Source of the DNA: an uncultured Treponema sp.
Lineage (GTDB): Bacteria; Spirochaetota; Spirochaetia; Treponematales; Treponemataceae
Assembly: GCA_938045195.1 (NCBI GenBank)
Contig: CALINC010000139.1
Coordinates: 1 to 64,000, forward strand
Direction of reading: 5' to 3'
Length of the DNA stretch: 64,000 bases
Under the pieces are notes generated by a model, which saw only the letters and a list, made by a program, of their open reading frames with translations, did no database searches and had not been told where the DNA came from. This document shows positions 57,282 through 64,000 of the stretch, piece by piece (the stretch's first letter is position 1; every line of letters begins with the position of its first letter). The position numbers and the translations under genes were made by a program.

Positions 57282-57310
57282 TTGACAATATTCGGTTTTT
57301 TCGCTATCCT
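57282..57310 (+). promoter_or_regulatory. Promoter of the prolyl oligopeptidase gene
   Basis: TTGACA (57282-57287), a 17-bp spacer and TATCCT (57305-57310). The ATG at 57344 is preceded by AAGGA. A 14-bp perfect palindrome GCATTTGCAAATGC lies upstream at 57240-57253. Confidence 0.65.
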
Positions 57311-57343
57311 GATTATATAGTTTAACATAAAAAGGAATGGTAT

Positions 57344-59392
57344 ATGGCAAATACACATGAAATCGTATATGATAATTATTTCGGAACAAAGGTCGCCGAT
57401 CCTTATAGATGGCTTGAAGACGATAATGCCCCCGATGTCAAGGAATGGGTACAAGCAGAAAACAAAAAAACGGAAGCGTTTCTTTCACAAATTCCGTTTA
57501 GAGGTGAAATAAAGCAACGGCTTGAACAAGTATGGAATTATGAAAAACGTTCGGGACTTTTTAAAGCCGGAAAATATTTTTATTTTTTTAGAACAGAAGG
57601 TTTACAAAACCAAAGTATTTTGTATCGGCAGACCAATAATGAAATTGCCGAAAAAAATCCTGAGTTATTTTTTGACCCGAATACATTAAGTTCAGATGGA
57701 ACTATTGCGCTAAAAACAACAGCTTTTTCTAAAGACGGAAAATATATGGCATATTCCGTATCCGGCAGCGGGTCTGATTGGGAAGAGATATTTGTATTTG
57801 ATGCCGAAAAAAAAGTTTTAACGGACGATCATATCAGATGGATAAAATTTTCGGATATTGCTTGGTATAAAGACGGGTTTTTTTATAGCTGTTATGACGC
57901 TGCCGATGAAGGGCAAGCATTAACAAAAAAGAATGAATTTCATAAAATTAAATATCATAAATTAGGAACTTCTGAAGCGGATGACATTCTTATATTTAAT
58001 GATGATATTAATCCGCTTAGATCGTTTTCAGCAGCTACATCGGAAGACGAAAATACGCTGTTTATTTATGCAAACGAAGTAGGCAGCGACGGAAACATTC
58101 TTTTCATAGCCGATATAACAAACGGTCTACCGAAATCAAAGAACTGTTTTATTCAATATAATAAAAACTCAAAGAATGTTGTTTACCCGATTGAAACCTA
58201 TGACGGTTATGTATATCTAAGGACAAATGCAAATGCGCCTTTTTATAAATTGGTTAAAACGCCGCTTTTAAATCCGTCCGAAGAAAATATCGAGGAGATA
58301 CTTCCCGAAAAAAAATATCTTTTATCAAACTGTACAATTTGCGGAGGAAAAATTCTTACGGTATATTTAAAAGATGTTCAAGACACTGCGTTTATTTACG
58401 GCATCAACGGGAAAAATGAAAAAGAAATTGCTTTGCCTGAAAACGGAAGCATTGGTTTTTCAGGTGCAAAAAAAGATGAAAATATTTTGTTCTTTAATTT
58501 TACCTCATATACAACGCCCTCTAAGATAATCAAATATAATATAGAAAAAAACGAACTTAAAGATTTTTTTATTCCCGAAGTGAATTTTAATTTATCGGAA
58601 TATAAATGTGAGCAAGTTTTTTTCAAAAGCAAAGACGGAACAAAAGTTCCTATGCATATTGTTTCAAAAAAAAATATTAAATTAGACGGAAACAATCCTA
58701 CAATTATGTACGGTTACGGCGGTTTTGCAATTTCGCTTACACCTGCATTTTCGGCGGCAAGAATTGCTTTCCTTGAAAGGGGCGGAATTTTTGTATGCGT
58801 AAATTTACGGGGCGGATTGGAATACGGTGAAAAGTGGCATGAAGCCGGAAAGAAAATGAAAAAGCAAAATGTATTTGACGATTTTATTTCCGCTGCCGAG
58901 TATTTAATTAAAAATAAATATACCTCTTCAAAAAAACTTGCAATACAGGGCGGTTCAAACGGAGGGCTTTTAATAGGAGCCGTAACAAATCAACGCCCCG
59001 AACTTTTTGCAGTTGCAATTCCGCAGGTAGGCGTTTTGGATATGCTTCGTTATCATCATTTTACAATCGGTTGGGCATGGGTTGATGAATACGGCAGCAG
59101 CGGCGATAGCAAAGAGATGTTTGAATACTTGTATAAATATTCACCATTACATACAATAAAACCGAATACGGAGTACCCTGCAATTTTAATTACAACGGGT
59201 GACCATGATGATAGAGTTGTTCCTGCACATTCATTTAAATATGCGCAAGCTATGCACGACACATATAAAGGGAAAAACCCCGTCTTAATCCGTATAAGCG
59301 AAAAAGCCGGACATGGTGCAGGCAAACCCACTACAAAAATTATTGAAGAAACGGCGGATATTTTCTCGTTTGTATTTTATATCACAGCTTAA
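57344..59392 (+). CDS. Prolyl oligopeptidase (S9A)
   Basis: A 682-residue serine peptidase that cuts short peptides after proline. The N-terminal YRWLEDDNAPDVKEWVQAEN begins the seven-bladed propeller region. The catalytic Ser lies in QGGSNGGLLIGA (about 540), Asp in TTGDHDDRVVP and His in KAGHGAGKPT. There is no signal peptide, so it probably acts in the cytoplasm on imported peptides. That fits a peptide-fermenting treponeme and the Opp transporter genes in this window. The GH13 gene follows after 24 nt. Confidence 0.94.
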   Translation: MANTHEIVYDNYFGTKVADPYRWLEDDNAPDVKEWVQAENKKTEAFLSQIPFRGEIKQRLEQVWNYEKRSGLFKAGKYFYFFRTEGLQNQSILYRQTNNEIAEKNPELFFDPNTLSSDGTIALKTTAFSKDGKYMAYSVSGSGSDWEEIFVFDAEKKVLTDDHIRWIKFSDIAWYKDGFFYSCYDAADEGQALTKKNEFHKIKYHKLGTSEADDILIFNDDINPLRSFSAATSEDENTLFIYANEVGSDGNILFIADITNGLPKSKNCFIQYNKNSKNVVYPIETYDGYVYLRTNANAPFYKLVKTPLLNPSEENIEEILPEKKYLLSNCTICGGKILTVYLKDVQDTAFIYGINGKNEKEIALPENGSIGFSGAKKDENILFFNFTSYTTPSKIIKYNIEKNELKDFFIPEVNFNLSEYKCEQVFFKSKDGTKVPMHIVSKKNIKLDGNNPTIMYGYGGFAISLTPAFSAARIAFLERGGIFVCVNLRGGLEYGEKWHEAGKKMKKQNVFDDFISAAEYLIKNKYTSSKKLAIQGGSNGGLLIGAVTNQRPELFAVAIPQVGVLDMLRYHHFTIGWAWVDEYGSSGDSKEMFEYLYKYSPLHTIKPNTEYPAILITTGDHDDRVVPAHSFKYAQAMHDTYKGKNPVLIRISEKAGHGAGKPTTKIIEETADIFSFVFYITA

Positions 59393-59416
59393 TTTTATTA
59401 GGCAAAGGAGCTTTTT

Positions 59417-61042
59417 ATGGAGTGGTGGAAAAAAGAAGTTATCTATCAAATTTATCCTCGAAGTTTTTGCGATTCAAACAATGACGGTATTGGGGACATA
59501 AACGGTATTATTTCAAAATTGCCGTATTTAAAAGACTTAGGCATCGGTGCACTTTGGATTTCTCCGGTAACCTGTTCACCGGATTTTGATAACGGTTATG
59601 ATGTTTCGGACTATTGCAATATCGATCCTAAATTCGGAACTATCGGCGACTATAAAAAGCTCGTAAAAGAAGCGAAAAAATTCGGTATAAAAATAATTAT
59701 GGATTTGGTAATAAATCATACCAGTTATATGCACAAATGGTTTATTGAGTCGAAAAAAAAAGACTCTCCATATCATGATTATTATATATGGAAAGAACCG
59801 AAAATAATCAACGGAAAAAAATATCCGCCTAATAATTGGGATAGCATTTTTTTAGGTTCCGCATGGAAATATTGTGAAGAAAACGGTTTATATTATCTTC
59901 ATCTTTTTACCGAGCAGCAGCCCGACTTGAATTATCATAACCCTAAAGTTATTGAAGAAGTAAAAAGAATTTTAAAATTTTGGCTTGATATAGGAGTTGC
60001 CGGTTTTAGATGCGACGTTATAAATTTAATATATAAAACTTCTTATAATGACGGAAAAAAGAAACGTGCAAAAACCGGAAGCGAATTTTATCTTTCTCAA
60101 AAGGGAAGCCACGATATTTTAAAAGAACTTAATCGTGAGGTTTTAAAACCGTATGGTGCTTTTACCGTAGGAGAAACTATGGATGTTGCTCTGGAGGACG
60201 CGAAGTTATTTACGCAAGATGAATTAACACTTGTATTCCCGTTTGAACACACAAGCGTAGATTGTTGGTTTAACTTGCCTGTGTTTAAGCGCAAATATAA
60301 TCCCCAACGGATGATAAACACATTAAAAAAATGGCAGCTTAAAATGCCGTGGACACCTATATTTTTTGAAAATCATGATCAAACCCGTTCCGTTTCGCGT
60401 TTCGGGAATACAACGCAATATTATAAAGAAAGCGTAAAAATGCTCGCAACGGTTTTGCTTACATTAAAAGGAACTCCCTTTATTTATCAAGGAGAAGAAA
60501 TAGGAATTCCGAATACGAAGTTTTTAAATATTGATGAAATAAATGACGTTGCAACCAAAAATATATTTTTAATGTTTAGAAAGATGCACTTTAGTAAAAA
60601 GCAGGCTTTTAAATTTGCAATGAATTACGGGCGCGATAATTCCCGTACTCCCATTCCATGGGATAATTCCGAAAACGGAGGTTTTTCTAAAGTAAAACCA
60701 TGGCTCCGCACAACCGATACTTATCAAACAATAAATGTAAAAAACAACTTGGAAGAAGTTGATTCATGCTTTAATTATTATAAAAAATTAATTGCGTTAA
60801 GAAATACCAAAGAAATTTTACAAACAGGCGATATTGAATTTATCAATGCCGGAAAAAATATTTTTGCGTATTACCGAATATTAAATGGTGATAAAATACT
60901 CGTTTTATGTAATATGTCCGATAAGAATGTAAAGTTAAAAATTACAATTTCGGGGCAGCCTATTTTATTCAATTATAAAAATTTTAGAATGAATGAAAAA
61001 TATTTACGTCCTTATGAGGCTGTTATTTTTGAATTATTATAA
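59417..61042 (+). CDS. GH13 alpha-glucosidase (oligo-1,6-glucosidase type)
   Basis: A 541-residue cytoplasmic glycoside hydrolase. IYQIYPRSFCDSNNDGIGD opens the (beta/alpha)8 barrel. The conserved regions are DLVINHTS, FRCDVINL (nucleophile Asp), TVGETM (acid/base Glu) and FFENHDQTRS. Subfamily members cut alpha-1,6 or alpha-1,4 bonds at the non-reducing end of short glucans or disaccharides. The exact substrate is not decidable. AAAGGAG precedes the ATG. Confidence 0.92.
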   Translation: MEWWKKEVIYQIYPRSFCDSNNDGIGDINGIISKLPYLKDLGIGALWISPVTCSPDFDNGYDVSDYCNIDPKFGTIGDYKKLVKEAKKFGIKIIMDLVINHTSYMHKWFIESKKKDSPYHDYYIWKEPKIINGKKYPPNNWDSIFLGSAWKYCEENGLYYLHLFTEQQPDLNYHNPKVIEEVKRILKFWLDIGVAGFRCDVINLIYKTSYNDGKKKRAKTGSEFYLSQKGSHDILKELNREVLKPYGAFTVGETMDVALEDAKLFTQDELTLVFPFEHTSVDCWFNLPVFKRKYNPQRMINTLKKWQLKMPWTPIFFENHDQTRSVSRFGNTTQYYKESVKMLATVLLTLKGTPFIYQGEEIGIPNTKFLNIDEINDVATKNIFLMFRKMHFSKKQAFKFAMNYGRDNSRTPIPWDNSENGGFSKVKPWLRTTDTYQTINVKNNLEEVDSCFNYYKKLIALRNTKEILQTGDIEFINAGKNIFAYYRILNGDKILVLCNMSDKNVKLKITISGQPILFNYKNFRMNEKYLRPYEAVIFELL

Positions 61043-61065
61043 TGCACCCATTTATAATAACATCC

Positions 61066-61091
61066 CCCGCTATTGATTATTAAAAAGCGGG
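61066..61091 (+). terminator. Weak hairpin after the GH13 gene
   Basis: CCCGCT and AGCGGG pair across a 14-nt loop about 24 nt after the GH13 stop. No U-tract follows, so termination is uncertain. Confidence 0.4.
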
Positions 61092-61107
61092 AGACGTTAA
61101 ATCATAA

Positions 61108-61173
61108 AATCAACAACCCCGGCGCAGAGCGTACGTTGCGCAGCAACAGGGTATTAAACTCTCCGCACGAATA
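61108..61173 (-). repeat. Dispersed repeat element, copy C
   Basis: Reverse-strand copy of the element at 32223-32285, with the same outer blocks but a different central hairpin (GTTGC/GCAAC) between the TTTAATACCC and TACGCTCTGCG parts. It lies 2 bp from the stop codon of the ferritin gene. Confidence 0.75.
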
Positions 61174-61175
61174 AA

Positions 61176-61661
61176 CTATTTGCGTTCACCTAGTTCTTTA
61201 TCCAAAAAGAGCAATGCAGTATTATCATCGATAAATTTAAATTTATCTAAAATTTCATCTACATTTGCTTCTTCTTCAACTTGTTCGGTAATAAACCACT
61301 GCAAAAAAACTTGTGTTTTAAAATCTTTTTCTGCAAGAGCAAGCTCATATAATTTATTTATGGAATCCGTTACTGTTTTCTCATGCTTTAAGACAAGTTC
61401 AAAAACTTCTTGAGCTTTCCCGTATTCGGTTTTAGGAGCTTCCAATCTTCCGAGTGCTGGCTTTGAACCTGCGTCAAAAAGGAAGTTGTAAATCTTCATA
61501 GCATGTTCCATTTCTTCTTGAGCCTGTTTGTGCATCCATCGGGAAAAACCGCGTAATCCTTCAGCTTCAAAATGAGTTGCCATTCCCAAATATAAATAAG
61601 CTGAAGCCATTTCCTTATTAATTTGTTCATTTAAAGCTTTTGCTAATTTTTCGTTAAACAT
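61176..61661 (-). CDS. Ferritin
   Basis: A 161-residue non-haem bacterial ferritin forming the 24-subunit iron-storage shell. Ferroxidase ligands appear in NKEMASAYLYLGMATHFE (Glu), QEEMEHAMKIY (Glu and ExxH) and FITEQVEEEANVDE. The frame extends 17 codons upstream, but the promoter overlaps that part. I start at 61661, where GGAG lies 6 nt before the ATG. It follows the CbiA-like gene, yet has its own promoter with an operator-like palindrome. Confidence 0.94.
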   Translation of the reverse strand: MFNEKLAKALNEQINKEMASAYLYLGMATHFEAEGLRGFSRWMHKQAQEEMEHAMKIYNFLFDAGSKPALGRLEAPKTEYGKAQEVFELVLKHEKTVTDSINKLYELALAEKDFKTQVFLQWFITEQVEEEANVDEILDKFKFIDDNTALLFLDKELGERK

Positions 61662-61683
61662 AAAAATCTCCTTAGTTCTTAAT

Positions 61684-61712
61684 AAGATAATACTATTCCG
61701 AATAATAGTCAA
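61684..61712 (-). promoter_or_regulatory. Ferritin promoter with an operator-like palindrome
   Basis: On the minus strand, TTGACT (61707-61712), a 17-bp spacer and TATCTT (61684-61689). The spacer carries an imperfect palindrome, ACTATT-CCGAAT-AATAGT (61692-61709), overlapping the -35 box. Its place suits repression by a metal- or peroxide-sensing regulator of the DtxR/TroR or Fur/PerR type, which is inference. The -35 box overlaps the stop codon of the CbiA-like gene. Confidence 0.6.
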
Positions 61713-62995
61713 GATAAATCTTTTATCGATTCAATGCAAGAGAGAAAATGTATATTTTGAAATATTGCGAGCGTATTTTTATAATTATAACCGTCATAAA
61801 ATATCTCGGTATTTTTAGGTTTTGTTATTTTAAAAACCGGTTTTTCATCGGTGATTGCCTTGGATTTATGATATTCGGCAGCGGGGATAATTGCACCGCT
61901 CTTACCTAAAAATAAATCTTGAGTGCATTCCATAAATTTATAACCGAAATTATGCAGCCTCTTTGTGCTTTCAACGCTCCCTTTAAAAATTCCGCACATA
62001 TCGGCTCCGTCAAATTGTTCAAACAAATAGGATGCAGATTCTCCCTCTGCTAAAATATAACCGCCTTTTTCGGCAAAAGATTTTACTGCTTCACACATTT
62101 TTTTATTTGCCGAAAGCTGCCGGGCAAACGGTTTAATATTTCCGCTGCCCAAATATAAAAAATCGCAAGCGGGCAGCTCTTTATCTTTTAACGGTGAAAA
62201 ATATTCTAGATTGCCCAATGTATTAAGTAAGAATATATTTTCGGAATAATATAAATTAATAGCCGCATCCAAAGCTACTGCCGTTTTAATTTTTTTTCCG
62301 CTATTGTATTTTTTTAATTGTTTTATTTCAGTTTCTTTAAACAGTTGAATTACATTATCAATATCTATATTTGTATTTACCGTGCTATCGAGTAAATTTA
62401 AAAAATTTAAATCCATTAGTTTATCATTAAGACTAAGCCCCAATCCTGTTTCTTCAATTTTTAATTTTTCTTCATTTGGGAAAAAACCTAATACATTTAA
62501 ACCGAGAGTTTCCTCAATCATATTTTTATAAAGCAGAAACATTTTTTCATTTATTTTATTTAGAATAATTGCGCAAATTCTTCCTGAAGCAAAATCCAGC
62601 ATTCCTTTTAACTTAGGAATCATCGTAAACATTTCACCCATAGGCGTGTATACTAAAATAATATTTATGTCCAATTCTTCCGCTGCCGAAAAAGAAGAAT
62701 TTTCAAAAGAAGTGCCGATACCGTCGAAACAGCCCATAACCCCCTCAATAATCGCATATTCGGAACCGGTAAAACTTAAAGCTGTACGTACGCCTTGCTT
62801 ACCCATCATAAATAAATCAATATTTCCGGCTGGTTTCCCCGAAGCTTTTTCCAAGATTTTTCTGTCAACTTGGTCGGGACCTGTTTTAAAACCGGATATA
62901 TCAAATCCTCTTTTTTTTAAAGAATAAAGAAGTGCTGCCGAAATAATTGTTTTTCCTGAGTTACTGTTCGGAGCGGAAATCATCAGAGCTTTCAT
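61709..62995 (-). CDS. CobB/CbiA-like cobyrinate a,c-diamide synthase, glutaminase site degraded
   Basis: A 428-residue protein of the CbiA type. The P-loop is SAPNSNSGKT (about 7-16), followed by FKTGPDQVDRKILEK and an EGVMGCFDGIG segment, as in cobyrinate a,c-diamide synthases. In the C-terminal glutaminase domain the usual AECGG motif reads AEGES, so the nucleophilic cysteine is lost, and the HLHF-like end reads IQNIHF. Cobyrinate amidation from glutamine is therefore doubtful. It may use ammonia or amidate a different tetrapyrrole. It starts 1 nt after the cbiK stop, and both are on one transcript. Confidence 0.75.
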   Translation of the reverse strand: MKALMISAPNSNSGKTIISAALLYSLKKRGFDISGFKTGPDQVDRKILEKASGKPAGNIDLFMMGKQGVRTALSFTGSEYAIIEGVMGCFDGIGTSFENSSFSAAEELDINIILVYTPMGEMFTMIPKLKGMLDFASGRICAIILNKINEKMFLLYKNMIEETLGLNVLGFFPNEEKLKIEETGLGLSLNDKLMDLNFLNLLDSTVNTNIDIDNVIQLFKETEIKQLKKYNSGKKIKTAVALDAAINLYYSENIFLLNTLGNLEYFSPLKDKELPACDFLYLGSGNIKPFARQLSANKKMCEAVKSFAEKGGYILAEGESASYLFEQFDGADMCGIFKGSVESTKRLHNFGYKFMECTQDLFLGKSGAIIPAAEYHKSKAITDEKPVFKITKPKNTEIFYDGYNYKNTLAIFQNIHFLSCIESIKDLS

Positions 62996-62996
62996 T

Positions 62997-63755
62997 TTAA
63001 TTATTTTTATGATTGGTAATCGTATTTTCCAATGAGGTAAAAATTAATTCACGTATTTTAGAAGATTCTCCTAAACCTCTTAATACGGGATATACCGTGT
63101 AATTATTTTGTTTTAAAATTTGTTTCCAGCTTTCAGCTTCATCTCCTGCCATGTCGTTTTGTGCATGATCTCCTGCAACAAACATAAAAGGATAAAGATA
63201 AACATCTCTTATCTTCTTTTTTTCAAGGTGCGGCAAAATGTCTTGAATGGTTTTTGTCCCCTCAACCGTTCCGATAAAAAAGTTGTTGTAGTTCTTCTCT
63301 TGAATTTTCCGCTCAAGAATATCATAGAATTTATCGGCGGCATGGTATGAGCCGTGTCCCATAAAAATTGCTGCGGTGTTTTCAGGTAATTGCCGTAATT
63401 CGAGGGCTGCTATAATTTTTTCAAAATCTGCACCTTCATGTAAAAGCGTTTTTCCTAAAATGCAATTTTGAATTTTCAGTTTATCATATTCTGCACCCGG
63501 TATAATATGCGTCGGCTGAATATAAATTTCAGTAAACCCTTGCTTTAAAAGGTTATCTACCGCTTCTTGTGGTGAAGCAATAATAAGCCCATCCCGTTTT
63601 TTTAAAATAGAGCGGACGATATTTGAAGTATATGCCGCTACCACAGTAAAATTGCTAAACCTAATGCAGGCTTCATTTTCAATACGTTCAATAGTTTTAC
63701 TTCGTGTTTCGGGATAACTTGTTCCGAAACTAGCCAATATAATTGCCTTTTTCAT
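62997..63755 (-). CDS. cbiK: Sirohydrochlorin cobaltochelatase CbiK
   Basis: A 252-residue chelatase that inserts cobalt into sirohydrochlorin, the entry step of the anaerobic cobalamin route. The N-terminal ILASFGTSYPETR and the metal-binding histidines in IQPTHIIPG and MGHGSYHAAD are family marks. FMFVAGDHAQNDMAGDE completes the C-terminal half. I start at 63755 because the -10 box lies 7 nt upstream. No signal peptide precedes it, so it is cytoplasmic. Confidence 0.92.
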   Translation of the reverse strand: MKKAIILASFGTSYPETRSKTIERIENEACIRFSNFTVVAAYTSNIVRSILKKRDGLIIASPQEAVDNLLKQGFTEIYIQPTHIIPGAEYDKLKIQNCILGKTLLHEGADFEKIIAALELRQLPENTAAIFMGHGSYHAADKFYDILERKIQEKNYNNFFIGTVEGTKTIQDILPHLEKKKIRDVYLYPFMFVAGDHAQNDMAGDEAESWKQILKQNNYTVYPVLRGLGESSKIRELIFTSLENTITNHKNN

Positions 63756-63762
63756 AATTCTA

Positions 63763-63791
63763 ATTATAATACATACTAAACTTAAATGCAA
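63763..63791 (-). promoter_or_regulatory. Promoter placed for a leaderless cbiK transcript
   Basis: On the minus strand, TTGCAT (63786-63791), a 17-bp spacer and consensus TATAAT (63763-63768), then 7 nt and the ATG. This -35/-10 pair is identical to the one before the MFS gene at 2664-2692. No Shine-Dalgarno sequence is present. Confidence 0.75.
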
Positions 63792-63829
63792 GAGAATATG
63801 TTAAATTTAAAATGCGTGTATGAAAAGTT

Positions 63830-64000
63830 TTATATGTGCATTTTTTCTTTAATCCGCGGGTCAATTAAAGCATAGGCAATATCTACACAAATCAGAGAAA
63901 CAATATACAAAGAAGAAATAAAGATTGTAAGCCCCATTACCATCGTATAATCTCTTTCCGAAATTGAACGTACAAAATACGAACCCAATCCGGGTACGGA
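63830..64000 (-). CDS. OppB/DppB-type peptide permease, C-terminal part (runs off the right edge)
   Basis: 56 codons at the window edge on the minus strand read through a membrane segment and end in AYALIDPRIKEKMHI. The pattern VPGLGSYFVRSISERDY, then a hydrophobic helix and D-I-x-Y-x-L-I-D-P-R-I, is that of the C-terminus of OppB/DppB permeases. Its N-terminal part lies outside the window. cbiK begins 74 nt downstream, so no OppC follows it. A matching OppC/OppD pair lies at 27237-29178. Confidence 0.9.
   Translation of the reverse strand, partial: SVPGLGSYFVRSISERDYTMVMGLTIFISSLYIVSLICVDIAYALIDPRIKEKMHI

Noticed and set aside
61709..63830. Cobalamin riboswitch before cbiK
   Set aside because: The promoter lies 7 nt from the start codon, leaving no room for a leader structure.
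1..64000. CRISPR array, prophage or rRNA operon
   Set aside because: No regularly spaced repeats, phage structural genes or rRNA-like sequence were seen.

Overview
The window is an AT-rich bacterial chromosome segment that looks like an oral-type Treponema (spirochaete). This rests on protein content: long type-2-like isoleucyl-tRNA synthetase, treponemal lipoproteins with C-terminal FGE/C-type-lectin domains, an Rpn-type recombination nuclease, tandem pseudokinase/AAA/TPR/GGDEF giants, bacteriohemerythrin and an M16C metalloprotease. Promoters are mostly of the sigma-70 form (TTGnnn, 17 bp, TAnnnT). Species cannot be fixed from the sequence alone.

Layout. 0-2.7 kb: a hairpin cluster, then a lipoprotein whose last ~40 codons look like a diversity-generating-retroelement (DGR) variable region, then ~690 bp of repeat- and hairpin-rich noncoding DNA. 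2.7-5.9 kb (+): GPH/MFS transporter, DJ-1-like protein, methyltransferase. 5.9-11.2 kb (-): cbiD with a SPOR protein, a LapA-like membrane protein, an unknown protein and a membrane protease-like/FGE-like fusion. 11.3-14.6 kb (-): ileS. 14.6-16.0 kb: an Rpn nuclease gene bracketed by ~75-bp direct repeats. 16.0-21.9 kb (+): hemerythrin, aroA, an SPFH protein, type-4 uracil-DNA glycosylase, priA. 22.1-26.1 kb (-): ABC exporter pair and an NhaC-type antiporter. 26.4-32.1 kb (+): YitT protein, OppC/OppD, and purL without its glutaminase domain. 32.3-35.3 kb (-): M16C peptidase. 36.0-46.6 kb (+): two ~1,770-residue tandem paralogues. 46.7-48.7 kb (-): tRNA-Pro, tRNA-Asp and two amino-acid-type binding lipoproteins. 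49.1-51.8 kb (+): a decaying ABC exporter pair. 51.9-57.1 kb (-): radical SAM protein, CCA-adding enzyme, chemoreceptor, glutathione peroxidase. 57.3-61.0 kb (+): prolyl oligopeptidase and a GH13 glucosidase. 61.2-64.0 kb (-): ferritin, a CobB/CbiA-like protein, CbiK and the C-terminus of an OppB-type permease.

How the genes fit together. Three cobalamin/tetrapyrrole genes (cbiD; cbiK with a CbiA-like gene) lie in two places. Oligopeptide-transporter parts are also split (OppC/OppD at 27-29 kb, OppB at the right edge). Hemerythrin, glutathione peroxidase and ferritin form a scattered oxygen/iron-handling set. The two giant proteins probably link a sensory pseudokinase/ATPase/TPR body to cyclic-di-GMP synthesis.

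The most unusual observations are: the DGR-like C-terminus with no reverse transcriptase in view; four genes whose promoter sits exactly where a leaderless transcript would start; the direct-repeat-bracketed Rpn gene; a three-copy dispersed repeat with a variable internal part; a CPBP-FGE fusion; and a CbiA-like protein that has lost its glutaminase cysteine.
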